From: JASFEQ01 sp050124735
Lineage (GTDB): Bacteria > Desulfobacterota > DSM-4660 > Desulfatiglandales > HGW-15
NCBI GenBank assembly: GCA_050124735.1
Contig: JASFEQ010000074.1
Location: 1 to 13,754 of the forward strand
Reading direction: 5' to 3'
Length of the DNA: 13,754 nucleotides
Shown: in pieces, positions 1-5,400 of the stretch
How positions within the stretch are numbered: position 1 is the first letter of the stretch
Layout: every line of letters starts with the position of its first letter
Program-made: the position numbers and the translations under genes
Notes under the pieces: model-generated
The model's input: the letters and a program-made list of their open reading frames with translations, nothing else
Told to the model about the DNA's origin: nothing
Database searches by the model: none

Positions 1-637
1 AGTCGGAATCATAGACCCCCATGACCTGCGCCGTGGCCCCTGCTGGGTTGGTCAAGGGACCTAACAGATTGAAAATCGTACGGATACCAATCTCCTGTCT
101 GGGAAGGGCAGGGTACTTCATCGCGCCATAAAATAGAGGGGCATAGAGAAAGGCTATTCCCAATTCATCCATACACCGCGTGGCGTTGGCATGGTTGATG
201 TCCAGTTTCAGTCCCAGGGCTTTGAGCACATCGGCGCTGCCGCAGTGGCTGGAGACCGCCCGCTGGCCATGCTTGGCCACCTTAATGCCGCCTCCCGCCA
301 CGACAAAGGCGGTAGCCGTGGATACGTTGAAAGTATGGGTCCCATCTCCACCTGTGCCACAGGTGTCCAGGATGGTTTCGTCTTCAATGTTTATTTCATC
401 CCGATCAATGTTCACCAAATGATTATTAAGCTGTATTTTCGTTGCCCGCCCCCTCATCGCCTTTGCCGCGCCAGTGATCTCGTCCACAGTCTCGCCCTTT
501 ACCCTAAGGGCAGTGATCAATGAGCCGATCTGGGCAGATGTGGCCAGACCCGTCAGAATTTCATTCATAGCCTCCGCCATCTCCTCTTCTGTCAGATCAT
601 GCCCCCTTACCACTTTTGCAATAGCATCTTTTATCAT
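1..637 (-). CDS. trpD: Anthranilate phosphoribosyltransferase TrpD, C-terminal part beyond the window
   Basis: TrpD transfers the phosphoribosyl group of PRPP to anthranilate, the second committed step of tryptophan synthesis, in the cytoplasm. Reading the minus strand from ATG at 637 gives 212 codons that run off the left edge without a stop; full-length TrpD is about 340 residues. Seen: an N-terminal helical segment (residues 1-75), the PRPP-binding loop CGTGGDGTHTFNVSTATA (about 87-104), the KHGQRAVSSHCGSADVL segment, and the late GPLTNPA motif. These are diagnostic of the family. A strong ribosome site (AAGGAGGGAG) lies a few bases upstream of the ATG. It is the first structural gene after a trp leader/attenuator, which is unusual because trpE normally holds that place. 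Downstream genes are not visible. The product call is near certain; only the C-terminus is unknown. Confidence 0.97.
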   Translation of the reverse strand, partial: MIKDAIAKVVRGHDLTEEEMAEAMNEILTGLATSAQIGSLITALRVKGETVDEITGAAKAMRGRATKIQLNNHLVNIDRDEINIEDETILDTCGTGGDGTHTFNVSTATAFVVAGGGIKVAKHGQRAVSSHCGSADVLKALGLKLDINHANATRCMDELGIAFLYAPLFYGAMKYPALPRQEIGIRTIFNLLGPLTNPAGATAQVMGVYDSD

Positions 638-674
638 CTAAACTCCCTCCTTTTTAGAAGATATTTGGCAATTT

Positions 675-716
675 TAAATAAGAAAGGCCGTGGATTCTCT
701 GCCCCACGGCCTTTCT
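675..716 (-). terminator. Second leader hairpin between trp attenuator and trpD
   Basis: A perfect 13-bp inverted repeat (681-693 with 704-716, AGAAAGGCCGTGG and its complement) encloses a 10-base loop. On the minus strand the 3' arm runs into TTTCTTATTTAAAA, an imperfect U-run, so it may act as a back-up terminator or as a stabilising structure in the trpD 5' UTR. Its 5' arm shares CCGTGGG with the 5' arm of the attenuator terminator just upstream, suggesting a duplicated or cooperating structure. The hairpin is certain from the sequence; its role is inferred. Confidence 0.6.
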
Positions 717-726
717 CAATCACACA

Positions 727-770
727 AAACAAAAAACCGTAGGTCTCAAGAAGTGAGCCCACGGTTTTTT
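727..770 (-). terminator. trp attenuator terminator hairpin
   Basis: On the minus strand, a 13-base arm AAAAAACCGTGGG (770-758) pairs with CCTACGGTTTTTT (743-731), with one G-U pair and a 14-base loop, followed by GTTTTG. This is an intrinsic terminator. Part of its 5' side (760-750, GGGCTCACTTC) can instead pair with 808-798 (GAGGTGAGGCC), which overlaps the trpL stop codon: 10 of 11 positions pair, counting one G-U. This gives a mutually exclusive antiterminator. A third pairing, 822-814 with 809-801, forms the early leader hairpin. The arrangement matches classical ribosome-mediated trp attenuation: stalling at the Trp codons frees the antiterminator strand and trpD is read. Confidence 0.9.
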
Positions 771-801
771 TGCCTACAGAATTATGCTGGTATCAGCGGC
801 C

Positions 802-852
802 TCACCTCCTCAAGGAGCTGAGCCACCACCAACTATTTAGCCTAAGCTTCAT
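802..852 (-). CDS. trpL: trp operon leader peptide with three consecutive Trp codons
   Basis: Reading the minus strand from ATG at 852 gives MKLRLNSWWWLSSLRR and a TGA stop at 804-802. Three adjacent TGG codons occupy 831-823. The peptide lies about 25 bases after the predicted transcription start and just before a set of mutually exclusive hairpins ending in an intrinsic terminator, upstream of trpD. That context makes it a regulatory leader whose translation senses charged tRNA-Trp, rather than a functional polypeptide. A weak ribosome site (GGAAAATAAG) precedes the ATG. The stop codon falls inside the antiterminator strand, so a ribosome that finishes the peptide would block antitermination. 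The chance of a Trp triplet in exactly this place without function is very low. Confidence 0.92.
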   Translation of the reverse strand: MKLRLNSWWWLSSLRR

Positions 853-883
853 CTTATTTTCCGTTTGCGAGTGCATGCTTTGC

Positions 884-913
884 TTTATATAAAATGGGAG
901 ATGGATCTGTCAA
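884..913 (-). promoter_or_regulatory. Predicted sigma-70-type promoter of the trp leader
   Basis: On the minus strand a perfect TTGACA (913-908) is followed after 18 bases by TATAAA (889-884); an overlapping TATATA (891-886) gives 16-base spacing. The predicted start near 877 leaves about 25 bases before the trpL ATG. I see no match to the E. coli TrpR operator, so attenuation may be the main visible control. Confidence 0.75.
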
Positions 914-1033
914 GCAGATTTTTCTTCATAAAAAATGCCTCTATCAGCAGCAATGCCCAAGATGCCCACTCAGGACTTGACAACCCGCTTTTAAGTGATC
1001 ATTAACTCTTATCATCAGCTTTTTTCCTGCGGT

Positions 1034-1062
1034 TTGAAAACAGGCCCAAAAAGATCTATTAT
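1034..1062 (+). promoter_or_regulatory. Predicted promoter of thiE
   Basis: TTGAAA (1034-1039), 17-base spacer, TATTAT (1057-1062): five of six consensus bases in each box. The start would be near 1069, leaving a leader of about 45 bases before the thiE ATG. That leader is too short for a TPP riboswitch, and no thi-box sequence is seen here or further upstream. Confidence 0.6.
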
Positions 1063-1113
1063 GGAAAGCAGGGACCTCCCTCAATTTTCTCTTCATGCCA
1101 TCAGGGGGGAATA

Positions 1114-1746
1114 ATGAAACAGATTGGGAAACTGCATATACTTACGGATATTGTGCTGCAAAATCGCTTCTCTCACGTGGAACTGGCCAAATTGGCGATC
1201 CGTGGGGGGGCTGATACGATCCAGTTCCGTCAGAAAAGTGGATCTACGCGTGAGATGATCCAGGTTGCCCGCGATGTGAAACAGGTGTGTGCAGAGAGTG
1301 GCGTCACCTTCATGGTGAACGATCGAGTGGATGTGGCCATTGCCTCAGAGGCAGATGGTGTCCACCTGGGGCAAGATGATTTCCCCATTCCCCTGGCTCG
1401 GGAATTAGTTGGAAAAGAGCGGATTATAGGGGGATCCGCTGCCACCTTGGAGGAGGCCCGCAGATGCCTTTCAGAAGGAGCGGACTACGTGGGATTCGGG
1501 CCTGTCTACCCAACCACCTCCAAGGACGATGCTGGACCTGTGAGCGGCATTGCCGTACTCAAAGGCGTGGTCGAGAGCATTCCTTTGCCCATTATTGCCA
1601 TTGGCGGTGTGGGTGCAGAGAATACGGCTGAAGTTATGGAGGCGGGCGCTCACGGCATTGCCGTGATCTCGGCGGTCTGCTGCCGAGAAGATCCGGAACA
1701 GGCGACCAGGGCCCTCCACAGGGCACTGCGCAACGCAGGGGGGTAA
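1114..1746 (+). CDS. thiE: Thiamine-phosphate synthase ThiE
   Basis: ThiE joins hydroxymethylpyrimidine diphosphate to the thiazole phosphate to make thiamine monophosphate. The 210-residue protein has the usual length for this TIM-barrel family. Seen in order: QFRQK (37-41), which binds pyrophosphate; VND (68-70); DGVHLGQDD (81-89), with the Mg-binding Asp residues; GFGPVYPTTSK (127-137); and the phosphate-binding GIAVISAV loop near the C-terminus (181-188). The ATG at 1114 follows AGGGGGGA at suitable spacing. It opens a plus-strand thi set with thiL and thiM, but a ~319-bp palindromic element separates it from thiL, so co-transcription is uncertain. It diverges from the trp leader. Confidence 0.96.
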   Translation: MKQIGKLHILTDIVLQNRFSHVELAKLAIRGGADTIQFRQKSGSTREMIQVARDVKQVCAESGVTFMVNDRVDVAIASEADGVHLGQDDFPIPLARELVGKERIIGGSAATLEEARRCLSEGADYVGFGPVYPTTSKDDAGPVSGIAVLKGVVESIPLPIIAIGGVGAENTAEVMEAGAHGIAVISAVCCREDPEQATRALHRALRNAGG

Positions 1747-1801
1747 TACTTTTTTAGCCGGTTAGCCCGCCAAGATCACCCAGCTGTTTCAAAGATCTAA
1801 A

Positions 1802-2120
1802 CGGCTGGTAGCGTTCAGAAGTGTTGACATTTGATGTGGTTTACTCGGAGGCAATGCCGGTCTCCGAAAGATGATATCTCAAAAAGAGTTCCACCCCACT
1901 CCGCAGTGGTCTGATTTTTGAGGCTTTACGCCCATAATCCTATCGCAGAATGTCCGGTTTTTATTTGAGAAATTTCCCTTAGAGCCGCAAAAATCAGACC
2001 ACCGGCTATGAGCGTAATAGATATCATCTTGAGGAGATCGGTATTGCCGAAGAATCGGCTATCCAGCTATAACTTGGTCTCTTTAGCGGCCGTGTCAACA
2101 CTCTTGAACGTTACTAGACG
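1802..2120. repeat. Long near-palindromic MITE-like element
   Basis: The ends form an imperfect 28-base inverted repeat (1802-1829 with 2093-2120), containing perfect AGTGTTGACA / TGTCAACACT. Further nested arms pair in the same order: 1850-1865 with 2033-2048 (two mismatches, both G-U compatible), 1868-1879 with 2019-2030 (perfect 12), and 1906-1920 with 1988-2002 (perfect 15), leaving a loop of about 57 bases. The right arm carries about 24 extra bases, including a small GCCGA/TCGGC hairpin (2046-2059). There is no open frame of note and no clear target-site duplication. The size, terminal inverted repeats and lack of coding suggest a miniature inverted-repeat element. It could also be transcribed as a structured RNA within thiE-thiL mRNA. 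Confidence 0.7.
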
Positions 2121-2146
2121 GTTGCAACGGAGGTAAGGGGGTCGCC

Positions 2147-3172
2147 ATGTCTCAGACGCTATCTGATATTGGAGAATTTGGACTCATTGACCGAATTCAC
2201 GAACTCCTTGAAAAGGAAGGCCTGAGCGCTCCTGGCATAACCATAGGCATCGGGGACGATGCCGCCGCTTTCCGTGCCCGTGCAGGCTATGAACTCCTGG
2301 TCACCTGTGACGCTATGGTGGAGGGACGACACTACCTGCCTGAGCATATCAGTCCTCTAAATTTAGGGCGCCGCGCCATGGCACTGAACATCAGTGACAT
2401 TGGTGCCATGGGGGGACGACCTCTTTATGCCCTCATCTCCCTTGGGTTGAGGGCGGAGACGCTCGTCACTGATGTGGAAGCCATGTATCGTGGATTCATT
2501 ACAGAACTCAATCCACTTGAGGCCTCGATCATCGGTGGCAATGTGACGAAAGCTGAACATGCCACGTTTGTCGATATCACTTTGATTGGAGAGGTGGAGC
2601 AGGGTAAGATGCTTCGCCGCTCCACGGCAAAGGCTGGGGAAGCAATTCTCGTTACAGGATATCCTGGCCAGGCAGCGGCTGGACTATTTTTGCTGCTGAA
2701 CGCTCAACCCACTGAGGACTTGAGCGAACATCCGCTGGTGCGAACCTTTAATACACCCTCTCATCGAGCACGTGAGGGGAGGGCGATCGCCCAATCAGGA
2801 TATGCAACCGCAATGATCGATACGAGCGATGGATTCCTCGGAGATTTGGGTCATATTTGTAAAGAGAGTGGGGTGGGTGCCAGGCTAATTCTGGAAAACC
2901 TGCCTATAAGAGAGGTGTTAAGAGGGACTGCCCCCCAGATGGGCAGGGAACCGTTTGACCTGGTCCTGGAGGAAAGTGATGATTATGAGCTGATCATTAT
3001 CTGTCCCGTCCAGAAGGTAGATAGGATCCGCTCTGCTGTTGCCACAGTGAGTGAGGTCCCTGTCACTGAGGTGGGGCGAATCACCGAAGCGGCTCATGGT
3101 ATTAAGCTCGTACACCCAGATGGCACTGAACGCGCAGTGACCCCTGACGGCTGGGATCATTTCAGTAAATAA
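2147..3172 (+). CDS. thiL: Thiamine-monophosphate kinase ThiL
   Basis: ThiL phosphorylates thiamine monophosphate to thiamine pyrophosphate with ATP, the last step of the pathway. The 341-residue protein matches the ThiL/PurM-like fold. Seen: GEFGLIDRI (9-17), GIGDDAA (34-40), TCDAMVEGRHY (53-63), NISDIGAMGGRP (81-92), GGNVTKA (130-136), MIDTSDGFLGDL (223-234) and EESDDYEL (275-282). Two motifs differ from the E. coli form: GGN replaces GGD, and ESDDYEL replaces GGEDYEL. I believe GGN variants occur in other bacteria, so this may be a subfamily trait rather than loss of function. The ATG at 2147 follows GGAGGTAAGG. Its stop is 10 bases before thiM, so these two genes are probably co-transcribed and translationally linked. 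Confidence 0.95.
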   Translation: MSQTLSDIGEFGLIDRIHELLEKEGLSAPGITIGIGDDAAAFRARAGYELLVTCDAMVEGRHYLPEHISPLNLGRRAMALNISDIGAMGGRPLYALISLGLRAETLVTDVEAMYRGFITELNPLEASIIGGNVTKAEHATFVDITLIGEVEQGKMLRRSTAKAGEAILVTGYPGQAAAGLFLLLNAQPTEDLSEHPLVRTFNTPSHRAREGRAIAQSGYATAMIDTSDGFLGDLGHICKESGVGARLILENLPIREVLRGTAPQMGREPFDLVLEESDDYELIIICPVQKVDRIRSAVATVSEVPVTEVGRITEAAHGIKLVHPDGTERAVTPDGWDHFSK

Positions 3173-3182
3173 GGAGTCGGCT

Positions 3183-3992
3183 ATGTTTGATCAAAAATTG
3201 GCAAAAAAGGCGGCAGAAAATCTCAACATTATGCGCAAGAAAAAGCCTTTGGTTCACAACATCACCAATTATGTGGTCATGAATAGCACGGCGAATGCAT
3301 TGCTGGCATGCGGTGCTTCACCTGTAATGGCCCACGCTCAAGAGGAAGTGCAGGAGATGGTATCTCTAGCAGGGGCTTTGGTGCTGAATATCGGCACCCT
3401 TACCCCTTACTGGATCGATTCCATGTTAATGGCAGGAAAGCGCGCCAATGAAATGAATGTCCCTATTATCCTGGATCCAGTGGGTTCAGGGGCCACGAAG
3501 CTCCGTACCCAGGCCGCTAAAAAGCTTATCGATAACCTTTCAATCCGGGTGGTTCGGGGGAACGCTTCTGAGGTGCTTTCCCTGGCACACGAGGGATCCC
3601 GAACCAAAGGGGTAGACGCTATTCATAGCGTGGATGAAGCGGCAGATGCGGCTATCGTTTTGGCCAGGGAATTGGATACCACCCTGGCTATCACCGGCGA
3701 AGTGGATCTGATTACTGACGGTGTGCGTGTTTATATGGTTTACAATGGACATGAACTTATGGGATACGTCACGGGCACCGGCTGCACAGCCACGTCCCTT
3801 ATTGGCGCATTTCTGGCTGTGGATCAGGATTCCGTGGAGGCCGCTTCCACTGCATTGGCCTACTTTGGGCTTGCGGGTGAAAAGGGGGCAGAAACCGCCA
3901 AGGCACCTGGTAGTTTCCAGGTGGCTCTGCTCGATGCCCTCTTTGTTATTGATGGCGAAGCCTTACAAAAGGGGGCCAAGATTAGGACTTAA
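3183..3992 (+). CDS. thiM: Hydroxyethylthiazole kinase ThiM
   Basis: ThiM phosphorylates 4-methyl-5-(2-hydroxyethyl)thiazole with ATP, so salvaged thiazole can be used by ThiE. The 269-residue ribokinase-like protein shows PLVHNITNYVVMN (22-34), the substrate pocket strand; LDPVGSGAT (97-105); RGNASE (125-130); and VTGTGC (196-201), the anion hole with Cys201 at the catalytic position. AAGGAG precedes the ATG at good distance. It follows thiL by 10 bases. The combination thiE-thiL-thiM covers thiazole salvage, coupling and final phosphorylation; the pyrimidine branch (thiC/thiD) is not in the window. The stop codon overlaps the first base of a 17-bp inverted repeat that may serve as terminator. 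Confidence 0.96.
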   Translation: MFDQKLAKKAAENLNIMRKKKPLVHNITNYVVMNSTANALLACGASPVMAHAQEEVQEMVSLAGALVLNIGTLTPYWIDSMLMAGKRANEMNVPIILDPVGSGATKLRTQAAKKLIDNLSIRVVRGNASEVLSLAHEGSRTKGVDAIHSVDEAADAAIVLARELDTTLAITGEVDLITDGVRVYMVYNGHELMGYVTGTGCTATSLIGAFLAVDQDSVEAASTALAYFGLAGEKGAETAKAPGSFQVALLDALFVIDGEALQKGAKIRT

Positions 3993-4104
3993 GAAAATCG
4001 AGGGCAGAGCTGCTCGTCGTGGTGCGCTCCGACCGGCATCCCTACGCCTCACTTGAGGCGGACGGGCACTCAGGCGAGGTGGGCAGGTCTGCCCTCGATT
4101 TTCT
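3992..4104. repeat. Perfect 17-bp inverted repeat with structured 79-base loop, possible terminator of the thi genes
   Basis: AGAAAATCGAGGGCAGA (3992-4008) is exactly complementary to 4088-4104. The loop contains a second hairpin, CGCCTCA-CT-TGAGGCG, and GC-rich direct motifs (GGCGAGG, GGCGGACGG). The 3' arm ends GATTTTCT, giving a short U-tract, so it could stop thiM transcription. The large structured loop is atypical for a simple terminator and resembles a dispersed palindromic repeat. Confidence 0.65.
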
Positions 4105-4110
4105 AAAAGA

Positions 4111-4140
4111 TTGATCTCTTGTATTTCTTTGTGGTAGTAT
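4111..4140 (+). promoter_or_regulatory. Possible promoter of the FHA-GAF gene
   Basis: TTGATC (4111-4116) and TAGTAT (4135-4140) are spaced by 18 bases, with an alternative TATAAG at 4138-4143. It lies about 45 bases ahead of the ATG at 4185 and just after the inverted repeat. The match is moderate. Confidence 0.4.
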
Positions 4141-4184
4141 AAGTCTGTGAAACTTTTAAGTTTTGCAGTGAAGAACAAGAAATC

Positions 4185-5105
4185 ATGACAAAGCTCTATA
4201 TTCTCGAGGGTCCCGACAAGGGACAATCTTTTGAACTCAGGGGCAAAATGACCTCTATTGGTCGGTCCCATGAAAACCACATTCAAATGCAGGACAGATT
4301 TGTCTCTCGCAAGCATTTGGAGATATCCAGGAGAGACAGCAAGTTCTTTCTCAAGGACTTGAATAGCGAAAACGGGACCTTTGTTGATGGTGAACCCTTA
4401 AAGCCTGGCAAAGAATTGGAAGTGAAGCAGGGGCTTCCCATCTCCATCGGGATGAGCGTACTCTGTCTGGGAAGAGGATGCACTGAATATATCCTCGCTT
4501 TTCTGGATTCCCTCGAACTTTCCAAGGAACTCAGCGAAAAGGTGGGTGAGGCCCAAAAAGACAGGCCCATGACCGCGAAACAAAATATGGAATTGATCTA
4601 TAAGGTCTCCCATGTTTTGGGTCAAACCTTGGATATCAATGAAATGCTGGAAAAGATACTGGAGTATATCTTCGATCTTCTCAAGAGAATCGATAGGGGA
4701 GCCATTATCCTGGTCAATGATAAGACAGGAGAGACGACGCAGGTCCTAATCAGGAACAAGGAAGGTCTCATCGATAACAGGATGAGGTATAGCGAGGCGG
4801 TGGTGGAGCGCGTCTTAGAGACGGGGAAAGCCGTTATGATTCCTGATGCCCAGGCTGAAGATGCATCAGAACTGGCGGAGACCATGGAGCTGGTGGAAAT
4901 CGGCTCGGTCATGTGTGTCCCCCTGATCAGTAAATCAGAGATCAGAGGTGTTATTTACGTGGACTCCCTTCAAAAGCCATACGGATTTCGACGAGAGGAC
5001 CTTTCTCTTCTTACTGCGCTAAGCAGCCCTGCCGCCATTGCCATAGAGAACGCACTGCTTCATGAACGTTTAGAAGAAGTCAAGCAAGATGGGGACAAAA
5101 TGTGA
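4185..5105 (+). CDS. FHA domain and GAF domain signalling protein
   Basis: A 306-residue soluble protein with no signal peptide or membrane segment. An N-terminal FHA domain (about 1-95) has the phosphothreonine-binding pattern: GR at 26-27, SRKH at 41-44 and ENG at 62-64. A linker leads to a GAF domain (about 138-293) with the typical late motif CVPLISKSEIRGVIYVD and a closing helix. No kinase, cyclase or DNA-binding domain follows, so it may bind a phosphorylated partner and a small ligand and pass the signal on by protein contact. Similar FHA-GAF modules are often fused to histidine kinases, guanylate cyclases or sigma-54 activators; here the output part is absent and the gene ends cleanly before a strong terminator. 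No partner kinase is adjacent. Ribosome site is weak (GAAG). Function unknown. Confidence 0.85.
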   Translation: MTKLYILEGPDKGQSFELRGKMTSIGRSHENHIQMQDRFVSRKHLEISRRDSKFFLKDLNSENGTFVDGEPLKPGKELEVKQGLPISIGMSVLCLGRGCTEYILAFLDSLELSKELSEKVGEAQKDRPMTAKQNMELIYKVSHVLGQTLDINEMLEKILEYIFDLLKRIDRGAIILVNDKTGETTQVLIRNKEGLIDNRMRYSEAVVERVLETGKAVMIPDAQAEDASELAETMELVEIGSVMCVPLISKSEIRGVIYVDSLQKPYGFRREDLSLLTALSSPAAIAIENALLHERLEEVKQDGDKM

Positions 5106-5122
5106 GGATCAGTGAGGACTCG

Positions 5123-5159
5123 AAAGGGGTTAGCTTCAAGAGGAGCTAACCCCTTTTTT
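5123..5159 (+). terminator. Intrinsic terminator after the FHA-GAF gene
   Basis: A 13-bp perfect stem, AAAGGGGTTAGCT (5123-5135) with 5144-5156, has an 8-base loop and is followed by a T-run to 5159. It lies 18 bases after the stop codon. The opposite arm gives a shorter U-run on the minus strand, so it may also stop transcripts coming from gcdA. Confidence 0.9.
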
Positions 5160-5170
5160 GTCTTAACCCT

Positions 5171-5400
5171 TGACGGCTTCGTAAAAAGTCCAACTGCCGT
5201 TCCACAAGCCGTTCGACAAGCTTACGGTCCTGAGCAGGGTCGAAGGACTCACGGCCCTGAGCAAGGCCGAAGGGCTGCCTTACGCTTCATCTTTCGTCAT
5301 TGCCGTGTACTGTAAGCACGCCTCATTCCTCAAGATTCGCAAGCCTTGCATTTGGAGCTTTCTACTTTGCCGTCCCATTTTTGACTTTTTACGAGTTTAT
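5171..5400. repeat. Short repetitive element with terminal inverted repeats, abutting gcdA
   Basis: TCGTAAAAAGTC (5179-5190) is exactly complementary to GACTTTTTACGA (5383-5394), about 190 bases apart. Inside are a 12-base tandem repeat (5196-5207 and 5208-5219, one difference) and a 27-base degenerate tandem repeat (5224-5250 and 5251-5277) built on CCTGAGCA(G/A)GG(T/C)CGAAGG. The terminal sequence resembles a dispersed repeat I associate with deltaproteobacterial genomes. There is no convincing coding frame. The right end touches the gcdA stop codon. Confidence 0.65.

Noticed and set aside
191..523. Plus-strand frames within the trpD region
   Set aside because: The minus strand reads as unmistakable TrpD across the same bases.
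977..1005. TTGACA at 977-982 as a thiE promoter
   Set aside because: The base set at the right spacing (CATTAA) is a poor -10 box; the TTGAAA-17-TATTAT pair at 1034-1062 is better and closer to thiE.
3721..4056. 111-codon plus-strand frame overlapping the end of thiM
   Set aside because: Out of frame with thiM, rich in Pro/Arg/Trp, and lacks a ribosome site; shadow.
5178..5277. CRISPR-like array from the repeated CCTGAGCA units
   Set aside because: Only two adjacent 27-base degenerate copies with no spacers; a tandem duplication in a dispersed repeat.
5112..5315. 67-codon plus-strand frame after the FHA-GAF gene
   Set aside because: It reads through a terminator hairpin and the tandem repeats of the 5171-5400 element; the repetitive peptide is a by-product of the repeat.
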